From positions 95,793 through 159,792 of the forward strand of contig VGFQ01000005.1 in the NCBI GenBank assembly GCA_016868815.1: a stretch of DNA of 64,000 nucleotides, given 5' to 3'. The DNA comes from Bacteroidota bacterium. Its GTDB lineage: Bacteria; Bacteroidota; Bacteroidia; Chitinophagales; Chitinophagaceae. The notes beneath the pieces are model-generated. The model saw only the letters and a program-made list of their open reading frames with translations, ran no database searches and had not been told where the DNA came from. Positions 27,938 to 38,381 of this stretch are shown piece after piece; position 1 is the first letter of the stretch, and every line of letters begins with the position of its first letter. The position numbers and the translations under genes were made by a program.

Positions 27938-29785
27938 TTAGTAGCCCCTGACGTTCTTACCTTCCATGAAGTTCAGGTATGCCTTGTTGACCACGCGGTT
28001 GCCTCCCGGCGTGGGGTAGTTGCCGGTGAAGTACCAGTCGCCGGTATTGTTGGGGCAGGCGGCATGCAAGTCCTCGATGTTCTGGAAGATGACTTGTACG
28101 GGGATGGTGATATCACGGGGGGTAATGAGCCTTGCCACCATGTCGGATATCTGTTCGGTGGTGAAGGGTCGGTAGATGCGTCGGACGAGGTTTTCGGTGT
28201 GGAGCTGCCCGTTCCGGTGGCGTTCGCGGCATTCCTGATAGACTTCTTCGGATACCTCCATCATCTGATGCTCCCGTAGCAGTTCCATGGCTGCACGGAA
28301 TGCGATGAAGTCGCCCAGCTTGCTCATGTCGATGCCATAGCAGTCGGGGTAGCGTATCTGCGGTGCTGAGGAGACGATGATGATCTTCTTTGGGTGCAGC
28401 CTCGCCAGCATGCGCACGATGCTTTGTTTGAGGGTGGTACCCCGTACGATGGAGTCATCGATCACGACGATGGTGTCGGTGTCGCGGGAGACAGTGCCAT
28501 AGGTGATGTCGTACACATGTTGTACCATCTCCGAGCGAGAGGCGTCTTCGGTGATGAAGGTGCGCATCTTGACATCTTTGGTAGTCACTTTTTCCACACG
28601 GATCTTGCGGCGGATCATCTCTGAGAGCTTCTCTTCGTCGAAGTCGTTCTTCCAAGAGAGGATGCGGGTCACTTTAATGCTGTTGAGGTAGTCTTCCATC
28701 CCTTTGAGCAGTCCATAGAACGCCACCTCTGCTGTGTTGGGGATGAAGGAGAAGATGGTATGACGCAGGTCGTTGTCGATGGCCTGCAGCACGCGGCTGT
28801 GGAGGCCGTAGCCGAGGGCGATCCGCTCCCGATAAATCTTTTCATCGCTGCCGCGGGAGAAGTAGATGCGCTCGAAGCTGCAGGCTCTGCGGGGCCTGGC
28901 CTCCAGGACAGGTTCTACGTTATAGCTACCGTCGGGCTTTACAATCAGGGCATGCCCTGGCATGAGCTCTAGCACTTCATTCTCACCGACGTTGAAGGTG
29001 GTTCGGATGGCGGCCCTTTCGGAGGCTGCCACGATGACTTCGTCGTTGATGTAGTAATAGGAGGGGCGGATGCCGTGGGCGTCTCTGACGACGAACGCGT
29101 CTCCGCTGCCCAAGAGGCCTCCGACGTTGAATCCGCCATCGCAGAGGCGGAAGGCACGCTGCAGGATAGAGGGGATGGAGAGGTCCCCGGGGTGTTGCTC
29201 GTCTTCTTTCACCAGGAAGTGGTGTACGACTTCCATCATGGCTGCCAGGTCGCTCTGCCGTTGGAACTCTCCGGGGTCTATGTTGACCAAGGCGAAGAGT
29301 TCTTCAGTATTGACGAGGTTGAAGTTCCCTGCCAGCGCCAGGTTCCGGGCAGGGATGGTGTCTTTTTTCAGGAAAGGATGGCAGTATTCAACGTTATTGC
29401 GTCCTTGCGTACCATAGCGGAGATGGCCCAGCAGGAGTTCGCCGAGGTAGGGCAGGTGTCCTTTCAGCAGCCCGGGGTGCCGGAGGATCTCGGGCTGGTA
29501 TTTTTCCAGTTCTCGGACTTCCCGGCCGATGGTGGCGAAGAGGTCTGCGATGGGCTGGGTGGTGTTGCTGCGCAGTTGGTGGAGGAATGGGTAGCCGGGC
29601 TCGGTGTGTAGCTTGACGGTGGCGATGCCGGCGCCGTCCTGGCCGCGGTTGTGCTGCTTCTCCATGAGGAGGTAGAGCTTGTTGAGCCCGTAGAGGGCAG
29701 TGCCCTTCTCCCGCATATAATATGAGAACGGCTTTCTGAGCCGTATGAATGCGAGGCCGCACTCATGCTTGATCTCATCGCTCAT
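27938..29785 (-). CDS. purF: Amidophosphoribosyltransferase
   Basis: 615 residues, the long Bacteroidota form. The glutamine amidotransferase domain has its nucleophile at C9 (KHECGLAF), close to the N-terminus after a short leader that may be removed. RGQDGAGI and the C-terminal PRPP-binding loop IVVIDDSIVRGTTLK support the call. It makes phosphoribosylamine, the first step of purine synthesis. The gene lies between the PPIase and TetR genes on the same strand. Confidence 0.95.
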   Translation of the reverse strand: MSDEIKHECGLAFIRLRKPFSYYMREKGTALYGLNKLYLLMEKQHNRGQDGAGIATVKLHTEPGYPFLHQLRSNTTQPIADLFATIGREVRELEKYQPEILRHPGLLKGHLPYLGELLLGHLRYGTQGRNNVEYCHPFLKKDTIPARNLALAGNFNLVNTEELFALVNIDPGEFQRQSDLAAMMEVVHHFLVKEDEQHPGDLSIPSILQRAFRLCDGGFNVGGLLGSGDAFVVRDAHGIRPSYYYINDEVIVAASERAAIRTTFNVGENEVLELMPGHALIVKPDGSYNVEPVLEARPRRACSFERIYFSRGSDEKIYRERIALGYGLHSRVLQAIDNDLRHTIFSFIPNTAEVAFYGLLKGMEDYLNSIKVTRILSWKNDFDEEKLSEMIRRKIRVEKVTTKDVKMRTFITEDASRSEMVQHVYDITYGTVSRDTDTIVVIDDSIVRGTTLKQSIVRMLARLHPKKIIIVSSAPQIRYPDCYGIDMSKLGDFIAFRAAMELLREHQMMEVSEEVYQECRERHRNGQLHTENLVRRIYRPFTTEQISDMVARLITPRDITIPVQVIFQNIEDLHAACPNNTGDWYFTGNYPTPGGNRVVNKAYLNFMEGKNVRGY

Positions 29786-29852
29786 AGAGAATCACCGGCT
29801 GCGTATGACCTGCGCATGCGCCGGAGCTGACAAGGTACGTCTTTTGGGGGGA

Positions 29853-31211
29853 CTATTTCTTTACAACGTCTCCGAACGACTTACGTATGGCTTCGCAGGT
29901 CTCGTAGTCTTTGTCGATCATGATGTAGTAGGTCGACAGCTTGGTAGTGAACCATTTGTCGATGGCCTTATTCTTCTTCTCCTCCAGGGCCCGTTGGGAG
30001 ATGCGGTTGTAGTCGTCGCGCAGGTTTTCGCGATGGGGTTCCGTACGGCTACGAAGGTTGACGATGCGGACACCCACTTTTTCGCGTTCGTCGGTGAAGG
30101 TGAGAGGGGCGCTGTACTCGCCCACTTTCAGGCGTTTAAGGTCGTTCACGAGGTCTTTGTCGAGTTCATCGATGGTCACGAATGAGCCGCCCTGACCGCT
30201 GATGAGTCCGGCCGTGAACTTGCTGTTTTCATCTTCGCTGTATTTGTCGACGGCCTCCCCGAAGGAGAGGATCCCTGCGATAAGCTTGGCGCGGATGCTG
30301 TCGAGCTTTACGCGAGAGGCCTGTATGTCTTCTTCGGTAATCTGAGGGATACGTAGGATATGCCGGATGACGGCATCATCACCGTTCCGGCTGATCATCT
30401 GGATGATATGATAGCCGAATTTGGATTTGATGATGGGTGATATCTGGCCTTCTTTGAGTCGAAAGGCTCCGTTCTTAAAATTGGGGTCTAAGGTTTTGTC
30501 GTTCTTGTTGAATTCGTAGCGTCCGCCTGTCTGCCGGCTGCCGGGGTCTTCGGTATAGAGGCGGGCGAGGGTCTCGAAGGATTTCTGTCCCGACTCGACC
30601 TGTTTTTTATAGTCCAGCAGTTCGTCGATGGCGAACTTTTCCAGTTCGCGGCCTGCCTTGGGGTAGACGACGATCTGTCCTACGACCAGTTCTGTCTCGT
30701 AGAAGCTGAGGCTGTCGCGCGGGATCTTCTCGTAGAACGTACGCACTTCGGTGGGGGTGATCTTGACATTCTCGACGATGCTCTTGCGCATCGCCTGGGC
30801 GAGTCTTCCTTCCCGGATCGACTTGCGGAAGTCTTCTTTGACCTGGTAGATGGTGCGGCCCGCGATCTGTTCGAAGGCTTCCTTCCCTCCGTATTGCATG
30901 ATGAAGTAGCGAATCCGCTGGTCGAGTTCTGCTTCTACTTCTTCGTCGGAGACCGGTAGGGAGTCCTTTTCGGCCTGGAGGATGAGGGCTTTGTCGGCCA
31001 TCATCTTTTCCAAGAGAACGCATTCTGCGTCCGGGGGTACATCGCCGCCCTGGCGTTTGATGTCTTCAATGTAGTTGAAGATATCTGAGCGCAGGACGAT
31101 CTTGTCGCCGAGGATTCCGACGATCTTATCTGCTAGCAGCTTGGCGCTCTGGGCGTTCCCCGCGAGGCTTGCGATGGCCATGGCAGCCGTGAGTAGCAGC
31201 TTCTTCATCAT
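29853..31211 (-). CDS. Periplasmic peptidylprolyl isomerase, SurA-like
   Basis: 452 residues from the ATG pair at 31211, giving a signal peptide MMKKLLLTAAMAIASLAGNAQ. A SurA-type N-terminal domain is followed by two parvulin (PPIC) domains; the first includes ETELVVGQIVVYPK and the second has HIIQMISRNGDDAVIRHIL at the boundary. It helps outer-membrane proteins fold. The frame is open 98 codons further upstream, but that part is antisense-like sequence over the end of infB. Confidence 0.9.
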   Translation of the reverse strand: MMKKLLLTAAMAIASLAGNAQSAKLLADKIVGILGDKIVLRSDIFNYIEDIKRQGGDVPPDAECVLLEKMMADKALILQAEKDSLPVSDEEVEAELDQRIRYFIMQYGGKEAFEQIAGRTIYQVKEDFRKSIREGRLAQAMRKSIVENVKITPTEVRTFYEKIPRDSLSFYETELVVGQIVVYPKAGRELEKFAIDELLDYKKQVESGQKSFETLARLYTEDPGSRQTGGRYEFNKNDKTLDPNFKNGAFRLKEGQISPIIKSKFGYHIIQMISRNGDDAVIRHILRIPQITEEDIQASRVKLDSIRAKLIAGILSFGEAVDKYSEDENSKFTAGLISGQGGSFVTIDELDKDLVNDLKRLKVGEYSAPLTFTDEREKVGVRIVNLRSRTEPHRENLRDDYNRISQRALEEKKNKAIDKWFTTKLSTYYIMIDKDYETCEAIRKSFGDVVKK

Positions 31212-31272
31212 ACGTGAATATCCGGTTGGAGGGGGCCTGTCTGGCCGGCTCCTCAAAATTGTGATAAATTTC

Positions 31273-34029
31273 TCAGAGCGTTCGTTTGATCTCTTCCATC
31301 TCGAAGGCTTCGATGATATCTCCGATGCGGATATCGCTGAAGCTTCGGATGGTAAGGCCGCATTCGAAATGGGCCGCCACCTCTTTGACGTCGTCTTTGA
31401 AGCGCTTGAGGCTGCCGAGTTCGGCGCCTTGTCCTTCACCTTTGGGGTATTCGACGATGCCGTCGCGGATGATGCGGATCTTATTGTTGCGGCTGATTTT
31501 ACCATCTATGACGTAGCAGCCGGCGACGGTTGCCTTGTCGAACTTGTACACTTCGCGTACTTCGACGTTGGCGACAATCTTCTCCTGGATCTTTGGCTCA
31601 AGCATGCCTTCGATGGCGCTCTGGACTTCTTCGATGGCATTGTAGATGATCGAGTAGAGTTTGATCTGTACCCCTTCGGATTCTGCCAGTTTGTTTGCCT
31701 GCAGGGATGGCCTGACGTTGAAGCCGACGATGATGGCGTCGGAGGCAGTGGCCAGCAGGACGTCGCTCTCGGTGATTTGACCTACTGCCTTGTGTACGAC
31801 GCGTACGGCCACTTCTTCGGTCGACAGTTTCTGCAGGGAGTCGCTGAGTGCTTCCACGGAGCCGTCCACGTCGCCCTTGATGATGACGTTAAGTTCTTTG
31901 AAGTTCCCCAGCGCCAGGCGGCGGCCGATCTCATCGAGTGTAATGTGCTTACGGGTGCGCATGCCTTGTTCGCGCAGGATCTGTGCTCTTCTGTTGGCAA
32001 TCTCTTTGGCTTCTGCTTCGTCGTCGTAGACGCGGAATTTTTCACCTGCCTGCGGTGCTCCGTTGAGGCCGAGGATGAGTACGGGTGTCGACGGGGGTGC
32101 CGTGTCTTCCCGCTTATTGCGCTCGTTGTACATGGCCTTGATGCGGCCGTAGTGCTGTCCGCTCACGACGAGGTCGCCCTGGTTGAGGGTGCCATTCTGT
32201 ACCAGCACAGTGGCTACGTAGCCCCTGCCTTTGTCTAGCGTAGCTTCTACGACGGTGCCGTTGGCTTCGCGTTCGGCGTTGGCTTTCAGCTCTAGAAGTT
32301 CTGCTTCGAGGAGGATCTTTTCGAGGAGTTTGTCGACGTTGAGTCCCGACTTGGCTGAGAGCTCCTGGTTCTGGAATTTGCCACCCCACTCTTCGACCAG
32401 GATGTTCATATTCGAAAGCTGTTCGTAGATCTTTTGAGGGTTGGCGCCGTCTTTATCGATCTTGTTGATGGCGAAGATCATGGGTACGCCGGCTGCCTGG
32501 GCGTGGCTGATGGCTTCGCGTGTCTGAGGCATGACGGCATCGTCGGCTGCGACAACGATGACGGCGATGTCGGTCACCTTGGCGCCGCGGGCGCGCATGG
32601 CGGTGAAGGCTTCGTGCCCGGGCGTGTCGAGGAAGGTGATGGACTTACCCTCGGCCACCTGCACTTGATAGGCGCCGATGTGCTGGGTGATACCGCCTGC
32701 CTCACCGGCCACGACATTGGCGCTGCGGATGTAGTCTAGCAGCGAGGTCTTGCCATGGTCGACGTGTCCCATGATGGTGACGATGGGGGAACGCGGGCCC
32801 ATATCGTCATCTTCATCGACTTCGTCTTGGTCTTCTATCTCCATCTGCTTCTCCATGTCGATGAACTCGACTTCAAAGCCAAATTCGCCTGCTACGAGCT
32901 CGATGACTTCTGCATCGAGTCGCTGGTTGATGGACACCATAATGCCGAGGCTAATACATTTGCCGATGACTTCTGCGAACCCTACATCCATGAGGTTTGC
33001 CAGCTCGCTGACAGAGATGAATTCGGTGAGCTGAAGGCGGTTGTCGTCTGTGCCTTCGCCCATGGCGTCTGCCATCTCGTCTCGCTTGGCGCGGCGATGC
33101 TTGGCTTTGAGGCTTTTGCCGCGTCCGCTGGAGCCAGCCAGCTTGGCCTGTGTTTCGCGGATCTTATTCTGTATCTCTTTCTCGTCGATCTCGCGCGTTT
33201 CGCGGGGCTCCCCTCGGCGTGCGGTCGTGCGTCCGCCGCCGGATTTACCGCCGGGTGTACGGCTTGGGCTGCCGGCCGACTTCTGAATGGTTGGCCTAGG
33301 TATGTCTTTCTTCTCGACGGGGATGCGCTTGCGCTTGCGGCGCTCTTCAGTGCCTCGGCTACGGACTTCCGGATCGGTCGGCAGCTCTATCTTTCCGATG
33401 ATCTTGGGCCCTTCCAGTTCGGGCGCTTCAATGCGTACATTCTCCCGTTCCACGAAGGGGTCCGCAACGTCTGCCGGGGCCTCCTCAGGTACGGTCTCTT
33501 CAACGGCTGGTGCGGGCGCTGCTGCTCCTTTTTTGGGTGCCTTGGTGGCAGCGGCCTTTTTCGTGCCTTTGCGGGGCCGGGTGCCGGAGTCTATCGTGGA
33601 AAGGTCAATCTTATCGAGCACTTTCGGTCCTTCCAGGTCGGGCACTTCCCGCTTGACGACTTCCTCAGGCTTTTGCGTCTCGGGGACGACGACTTTTGGC
33701 TCCGACTCCGGCTGGGGCTCGGGCTTCTCCTCGGCAGTGGGTTTCTTCTTGGTTTCTTTGCGGAATAGAATCTCCTCTTCGTCCTTCTTCTTTCTTCCCT
33801 CCTGCGGCGTACCCTTGGGTATTTCAATGGAGTCGCTCCTGGCCTTGGCGGCCTTATCGGTTGAGAAGCCCGCCTGCAGGGCACGGTACATCTCATCGGA
33901 GAGCTTTGCGTTGGGCGCGAGTTCATCGCGGTTAAAGCCTTTGCCGACAAGGAAGTCCACCAGGGTGTCCCTGCCGATGTTGAACTCGCGGGCCGCCGCC
34001 ATCAGGCGCGGTGTATTCGATTCTGACAT
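31273..34029 (-). CDS. infB: Translation initiation factor IF-2
   Basis: 918 residues. An IF2-N module ([25 protein letters not shown]) is followed by a long charged, low-complexity linker (~70-310). The G-domain has [23 protein letters not shown] and [10 protein letters not shown], and domains II-IV end at residue 918. It places initiator tRNA on the ribosome. It lies downstream of rimP and nusA, the widely conserved order. Confidence 0.97.
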   Translation of the reverse strand: MSESNTPRLMAAAREFNIGRDTLVDFLVGKGFNRDELAPNAKLSDEMYRALQAGFSTDKAAKARSDSIEIPKGTPQEGRKKKDEEEILFRKETKKKPTAEEKPEPQPESEPKVVVPETQKPEEVVKREVPDLEGPKVLDKIDLSTIDSGTRPRKGTKKAAATKAPKKGAAAPAPAVEETVPEEAPADVADPFVERENVRIEAPELEGPKIIGKIELPTDPEVRSRGTEERRKRKRIPVEKKDIPRPTIQKSAGSPSRTPGGKSGGGRTTARRGEPRETREIDEKEIQNKIRETQAKLAGSSGRGKSLKAKHRRAKRDEMADAMGEGTDDNRLQLTEFISVSELANLMDVGFAEVIGKCISLGIMVSINQRLDAEVIELVAGEFGFEVEFIDMEKQMEIEDQDEVDEDDDMGPRSPIVTIMGHVDHGKTSLLDYIRSANVVAGEAGGITQHIGAYQVQVAEGKSITFLDTPGHEAFTAMRARGAKVTDIAVIVVAADDAVMPQTREAISHAQAAGVPMIFAINKIDKDGANPQKIYEQLSNMNILVEEWGGKFQNQELSAKSGLNVDKLLEKILLEAELLELKANAEREANGTVVEATLDKGRGYVATVLVQNGTLNQGDLVVSGQHYGRIKAMYNERNKREDTAPPSTPVLILGLNGAPQAGEKFRVYDDEAEAKEIANRRAQILREQGMRTRKHITLDEIGRRLALGNFKELNVIIKGDVDGSVEALSDSLQKLSTEEVAVRVVHKAVGQITESDVLLATASDAIIVGFNVRPSLQANKLAESEGVQIKLYSIIYNAIEEVQSAIEGMLEPKIQEKIVANVEVREVYKFDKATVAGCYVIDGKISRNNKIRIIRDGIVEYPKGEGQGAELGSLKRFKDDVKEVAAHFECGLTIRSFSDIRIGDIIEAFEMEEIKRTL

Positions 34030-34090
34030 TTATCCTCCTGCAGCCAGCGGCTGCGCTTTGATTTCCAAACTTACTAACTACTCTCCGACA

Positions 34091-35338
34091 CTAGCTTTTG
34101 GAGAACTCGTCTTCTAGGACCTTCCGGATCTCCTCTATGGTCTCTTTCTCCAAGTCGGTGCGGCGCTCCAGTTCCTCGGCGCTGAGGGCGAGCACGCTAC
34201 GGCCCGTGTCGCATCCAATCCGCTTAAGTTCTTCAATGATCCAGGGTTCTATCTCATCGCTGAACTCGTCGAGGTCGATGTCGTACTCGTCCGTCTCGCC
34301 CTCATCATCGCGGTAGACATCGATCTCAAAGCCGGTGAGGTCTTCTGCCAGCTTGATGTTGACGCCGCGCTTGCCGATGGCTTTGGAGACCTCATCAGGT
34401 GAGACAAACACCTCGGCGGTTTTGTTTTCATGGTCCAGGTTCATACGGCTGATGCGGGCGGGTGTAAGGGAGCGCTGGATGAGCAGCTGGATGTTATTGG
34501 TGAAGTTGATGACGTCGATGTTCTCATTCTTGAGTTCTCGGACGATGCCATGGATGCGGCTGCCCTTCATGCCGACGCAGGCGCCGACGGGGTCGATGCG
34601 GTCGTCGTAACTCTCGACGGCTACCTTGGCGCGTTCGCCCGGCTCCCGGACGATCTTGCGGATGACGATGAGGCCGTCGAAGATCTCAGGCACTTCAATC
34701 TCCAGCAGCTTGGCCAAGAAGGAGGGATGGGTGCGGGAGAGCAGGATGACAGGGTTGTTGTTACGCATCTCGACCTTCTTGACGACCGCCCGGATGGATT
34801 CACCTTTCTTGAAGTAATCGCTCGGTATCTGCTCCGACTTCGGCAGCAGGATCTCATTGCCGTCTTCATCGAGCAGCAGCGCTTCCTTCTTCCATACCTG
34901 GTAGACTTCTGCGCTGATGATCTCTCCGACGCGGTTCTCGTATTTCTTCACGAGTGCGTTCTTTTTAAGGTCTCCAATGCGACTGGCGAGGGTCTGCTTG
35001 GCTGCCAGGATGGCGCGTCGGCCGAACTCCTGGATGTCGACGGCCTCATATAGGTCTTCGCCCACCTCATAGTCGGGTGACTGCCGGATGGCCTCGCTGT
35101 ACTCCACCTCTGCGAGCGGGTCTTGCGCGGTCCCGTCATCCACGATGGTGCGGTGGCGCATGATCTCCAGGTCGCCTTTCTCGGTATTGACGATCACGTC
35201 GAAGTTCTCGTCGGAGCCATATTTCTTGCGCAGGAGGGTCTTGAAGACGTCTTCGAGCACCTTCATGAGGGTCGGTCGGTCAATATTCTCGGCCTCCTTG
35301 AACTCCTGAAATGATTCGATTAGGTTGATGCTTGCCAT
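34091..35338 (-). CDS. nusA: Transcription termination/antitermination factor NusA
   Basis: 415 residues with the N-terminal RNA-polymerase-binding domain, an S1 domain (VGEIISAEVYQVWKKEALLL) and two KH domains (VGACVGMKGSRIHGIVREL and KAIGKRGVNIKLAEDLTG). A short acidic tail replaces the acidic repeats of proteobacteria. It lies between rimP and infB. Confidence 0.96.
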   Translation of the reverse strand: MASINLIESFQEFKEAENIDRPTLMKVLEDVFKTLLRKKYGSDENFDVIVNTEKGDLEIMRHRTIVDDGTAQDPLAEVEYSEAIRQSPDYEVGEDLYEAVDIQEFGRRAILAAKQTLASRIGDLKKNALVKKYENRVGEIISAEVYQVWKKEALLLDEDGNEILLPKSEQIPSDYFKKGESIRAVVKKVEMRNNNPVILLSRTHPSFLAKLLEIEVPEIFDGLIVIRKIVREPGERAKVAVESYDDRIDPVGACVGMKGSRIHGIVRELKNENIDVINFTNNIQLLIQRSLTPARISRMNLDHENKTAEVFVSPDEVSKAIGKRGVNIKLAEDLTGFEIDVYRDDEGETDEYDIDLDEFSDEIEPWIIEELKRIGCDTGRSVLALSAEELERRTDLEKETIEEIRKVLEDEFSKS

Positions 35339-35397
35339 ATACTGTATCGGTTTACTGCTGGTTCCCGCCCCTGGAGGGTTTTAGAGGAACCAGAACG

Positions 35398-35868
35398 TTA
35401 AAACATGACTTGTACCGTTGTTCTCCGGATGTCTGTGAAGAGTACGGAGCGGGTGTCGGACACCTGTTTCTTTCCCTTCCCAGTGACGATCTCCACCGCT
35501 ATCCCTTCTTCGGTCACGTGGACGAGCCGTCCTTTCAGGACTGACCCTTCATTACCGACCACCTCTACCTGCCTGCCGATGTTTTTCACATACTGGCGGT
35601 GCAGGCGGAGCGGCTCGTCGACACCCGGGGAGGAGACCTCCAGGGAGAAGGCGCCCTCCGGGTATAGGCCTTCTTCGGTGATCTTGCGATAGAGCTTCCG
35701 GTTGAATGCGACGCATTTCTCGATGGACATCCCCTGGTCGGCGTCGAGGTAGACCATGAGGTTGTCCGTCGGTTTGACCTGCACCTGGACTAGGAAACAA
35801 TCGGGATCACCCTGAAGGAGCTGCTCCACCAGACGGGTCACCGCTTGTATATTTCCCTGTTGGTCCAT
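35398..35868 (-). CDS. rimP: Ribosome maturation factor RimP
   Basis: 156 residues from MDQQGNIQAV. The family motif YPEGAFSLEVSSPGVDEPLRLHRQYVKNIGR is present, followed by the SH3-like C-terminal domain. It matures the 30S subunit and starts the rimP-nusA-infB cluster. The open frame upstream to 36132 has no family support. Confidence 0.94.
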   Translation of the reverse strand: MDQQGNIQAVTRLVEQLLQGDPDCFLVQVQVKPTDNLMVYLDADQGMSIEKCVAFNRKLYRKITEEGLYPEGAFSLEVSSPGVDEPLRLHRQYVKNIGRQVEVVGNEGSVLKGRLVHVTEEGIAVEIVTGKGKKQVSDTRSVLFTDIRRTTVQVMF

Positions 35869-36414
35869 GATCAGGAAAAAAAGAAGGGAACGACTCCGTT
35901 CCCTTCCTCTGCGTCTTTTGCCGGGGTAAAGATAATCCATTCTTGGCTCCCAAAAAATTTTTTTATGAGCCAGATCAGCTGGCCGGCCCTGCAATAGCTG
36001 CATCTTGTGCAAGCATGGGGCAATGGAAAGGAGCGAGGGCCTCTCAGACTTTCTCCGAGAGAACAGTCGACAGGCGCGGGAGTATGAGGAGTTGTGCATA
36101 GATCTGCTGTGTCTGCAGGCTGTAAGGATCATCTTCCAGGCCTACAGCCATCTGATGGTCTTTCTCCTGGTTCTTTTCCTGCTGTTTTTCTTTTCTTCTG
36201 GGGTTGATCGTCGCAGCCTGCGCCTCCCCCTTCGCCGGCAGTCCTGTGCTGGATTACCGCTCGGCGGCGGTCCTATATCTGCTGACCTCGCGGCGGCTGG
36301 GCCGCCTCTTTCGTCGGTCCGACGACCGGCCTTCATCGGCCCGGCAGGAGGATTCCGCTGCGGCAACCTGAAGCCGCCCTTTCTGCTACGGAGGCAAAAG
36401 TTTAATTTTGTCCG
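35869..36414. other. Divergent intergenic region between rimP and the DUF4834 gene
   Basis: It should carry the rimP operon promoter and that of the DUF4834 gene. The open frames in it (36005-36418 plus, 36142-36366 minus) are low-complexity and without family character, so none is called. A purine-rich stretch and a GC-rich part with several inverted GGCCG-like words occur near 36240-36360. Confidence 0.4.
36380..36410 (+). promoter_or_regulatory. Bacteroidota-type promoter of the DUF4834 gene
   Basis: TTTC at 36380-36383, a 19-bp spacer and TAATTTTG at 36403-36410 match the TTTG-n19-TAnnTTTG consensus. The start codon at 36415 falls where transcription should begin, so the mRNA is probably leaderless. 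Confidence 0.6.
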
Positions 36415-36642
36415 ATGAGTCTTCGTTTCATCCTATATCTGCTGTCGCTCTGGTTTCTCGTACGATTTGTTTCCAGCTATCTGCTTCCGTTATTTCGCAC
36501 GGGCATACGCATGCGGGAAGACCTCTCCCACTCCCGGCACGCGGCGGATGCCCCAGAAGCACGCCGGCAGCCAACCAACCCTGCACCCGACCGGCAAGCG
36601 CCCAAGCCTGACGACTATATCGACTTTGAAGAAATCAAATAA
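36415..36642 (+). CDS. DUF4834 family small membrane protein
   Basis: 75 residues: one N-terminal membrane helix (ILYLLSLWFLVRFVSSYLLPLF), a polar low-complexity middle and the family's terminal DDYIDFEEIK. It is a widespread Bacteroidota protein of unknown function. The last 8 nt overlap the convergent HAD gene. Confidence 0.8.
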   Translation: MSLRFILYLLSLWFLVRFVSSYLLPLFRTGIRMREDLSHSRHAADAPEARRQPTNPAPDRQAPKPDDYIDFEEIK

Positions 36643-37288
36643 CATCCTGCCCTGCCAACAGCCAGGCTAGGGCATCTTCTATTATTTCTGTGGACTGAAG
36701 ATGATGTGTCTGCAGGCCCACCGCCGCGGCACCTGCGATGTTGTCGGCATTGTCATCTACAAATAATGTCGTCTGGGGCTTAAGTCCATTCTCCTGCAAA
36801 ATATGCTGATATCCTTCGGGATGAGGTTTCCGCATCCCCATCTCATGGGAATAGTAGGCTTTGCGAAAGAGGACGTCGAGGTGGGGGTAGGGGGTCGCCT
36901 CACGGATCTCCTGTTGGAAGCGGCGGTAGTGGATGAGGTTCGTGTTGCTGTAGAGGTACACGGGCATGGCAGCCCCCAGCTGTTCCACAAAGCTGAGGCT
37001 GCGGAGGCGATACCCGCCCAGTAACGCGTTCCAGGCCTGGAAGAGGGACTCGTCGTCGAAGGACAGCCCCGTCTGGCGGCGGAGGGCGGTGGCGAAGGTG
37101 GCTGGGTCGATGGCGCCAATTTCCAGGTCGATGAAGGCGGGTGAGTACCGGTGCAATGAAAACAACGCTTCCACCGAGGTGACGCCCAGGGCTTCAAAGG
37201 CAAGTGTCATGGCCGGCAGGTCGAGGTCCAGCAGCACGCCGCCAAAATCGAAAATGACAGCCTTGGGTTGGACGATAGCAGGGGTCAT
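36635..37288 (-). CDS. HAD-family hydrolase (phosphatase-like)
   Basis: 217 residues. HAD motif I is FDFGGVLLDLD with the nucleophile Asp, motif II is YLYSNTN, and motifs III/IV are RKPHPEGY and FVDDNADNIAGA. The cap is small and helical, as in subfamily I glucose-1-phosphatase-like (YihX) enzymes. The substrate is a phosphorylated metabolite of unknown nature. The start at MTPAIVQPKAVIFDFGG is preferred to the open extension to 37372. Confidence 0.9.
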   Translation of the reverse strand: MTPAIVQPKAVIFDFGGVLLDLDLPAMTLAFEALGVTSVEALFSLHRYSPAFIDLEIGAIDPATFATALRRQTGLSFDDESLFQAWNALLGGYRLRSLSFVEQLGAAMPVYLYSNTNLIHYRRFQQEIREATPYPHLDVLFRKAYYSHEMGMRKPHPEGYQHILQENGLKPQTTLFVDDNADNIAGAAAVGLQTHHLQSTEIIEDALAWLLAGQDVI

Positions 37289-37404
37289 GGCAGGGGATGG
37301 AAGGCCTGGCGGCCAGCGCCCAGACTCACTGCAAATTAGCCGTTTCCCCCGTTTTCCCATAATTTCGCGCAATCGTAGGCGGGTGCTGGCAGCAGCTCCG
37401 CTGA

Positions 37405-37481
37405 GGACCCATAGCTCAGTTGGTTAGAGCACCTGACTCATAATCAGGGAGTCCCAGGTTCAAGCCCTGGTGGGTCCACCA
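37405..37481 (+). tRNA. tRNA with CAU anticodon (Met elongator or Ile2)
   Basis: A complete cloverleaf can be folded: acceptor GGACCCA/TGGGTCC, anticodon loop CTCATAA with CAT at 37439-37441, T-arm CCAGG-TTCAAGC-CCTGG, and an encoded CCA end. CAU tRNAs may be elongator Met or lysidine-modified Ile; sequence alone does not decide here. Confidence 0.95.
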
Positions 37482-37578
37482 TCGCTTGGCAGGGGGTTTG
37501 TCAATGAGACTGCCGACCTTCCATTCGGAGGCGCTGCACATGCTGACTCCTTCGCCACCGCCCGATCAATTTCTATAC

Positions 37579-38304
37579 ATGAAGTCCATTTTGACGTCTT
37601 GCCTGCTGACCCTTCTCTGCCTGACCACCCATGCCCAGACGGAGGACCCTTCGAAGTCTGCCGCCAAGTCACCCGTCAAACTCGACCTGAGCAAACGACC
37701 CTCTGACCACCTCATGCTGCAAGTGGGCTATTCGGGCTGGTTGTCTAAGCCCGACAGCATCCGCACGACAGGCTTCTCCCGCTCCTTCAACGCAAATTTC
37801 CTCTTCGACTTCCCCTTCAAAGCCGACCCCCGTTATTCCGTGGGCATCGGCGTCGGTGTGGGCACCGACAACATCTACCTAGAGAACACCACGGTGGACC
37901 TGAAAGGCCGCACACAGGCCTCCTTCCGCCGCGATACGGTGAGCAAATACAAGCGCTACAAACTGACCGGCGTGCATGTCGAGGCACCCCTCGAACTGCG
38001 TTATGCCAGCCAGCCAGCCAGCATAAACAAAAGCTTTAAAGCAGCCATCGGCCTGCGCATCGGCATGCCCTGGACGATGTATAGCAAAGCCAAGGTCGAC
38101 CGAGATGTGAATGGCAATGGCGGCTATGTCCTCAAGGAGAAAGACTCGAAGTTCATGAACAGCATCCGTGCCCTCGCGACGATGCGGGTCGGCTATGGAA
38201 ATGTCTCCCTCTTCGGGTCTTACTCGCTGACGCCTGTCTTTAAGGAGGGTCTTGGCCCTGCCCTCAACACCTGGACGGCCGGCCTCTGCCTGAGCGGCCT
38301 CTGA
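37579..38304 (+). CDS. Outer-membrane beta-barrel-type protein, unknown function
   Basis: 241 residues with a signal peptide (MKSILTSCLLTLLCLTTHAQ). The mature part is rich in alternating aromatic/polar beta strands (MLQVGYSGW, FNANFLFDF, YSVGIGVGVG, SNALATMRVGYGNVSLFGSYSL-like), as expected of a porin-fold protein of the small OmpA/PorT-like group. The frame is open upstream to 37486, but the signal peptide fixes the start. No role can be inferred from the neighbours. Confidence 0.75.
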   Translation: MKSILTSCLLTLLCLTTHAQTEDPSKSAAKSPVKLDLSKRPSDHLMLQVGYSGWLSKPDSIRTTGFSRSFNANFLFDFPFKADPRYSVGIGVGVGTDNIYLENTTVDLKGRTQASFRRDTVSKYKRYKLTGVHVEAPLELRYASQPASINKSFKAAIGLRIGMPWTMYSKAKVDRDVNGNGGYVLKEKDSKFMNSIRALATMRVGYGNVSLFGSYSLTPVFKEGLGPALNTWTAGLCLSGL

Positions 38305-38381
38305 CAGCCACGTACCATGGGCATCTTTCCCCCTGCCTTCATATCCCCTCTGCTTCCTGCCCATCATCCAACCTCCTCCCC

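Noticed and set aside
31212..31505. 98-codon N-terminal extension of the PPIase frame
   Set aside because: It overlaps the end of infB and would bury a clear signal peptide; the ATG pair at 31211 is the likely start.
31075..32238. 387-codon plus-strand open frame
   Set aside because: Antisense to infB and the start of the PPIase gene; acidic low-complexity translation without known motifs.
32755..33768. 337-codon plus-strand open frame
   Set aside because: Antisense to the low-complexity linker and G-domain of infB.
36005..36418. 137-codon plus-strand frame between rimP and the DUF4834 gene
   Set aside because: Low-complexity, runs into the DUF4834 promoter, and has no family character.
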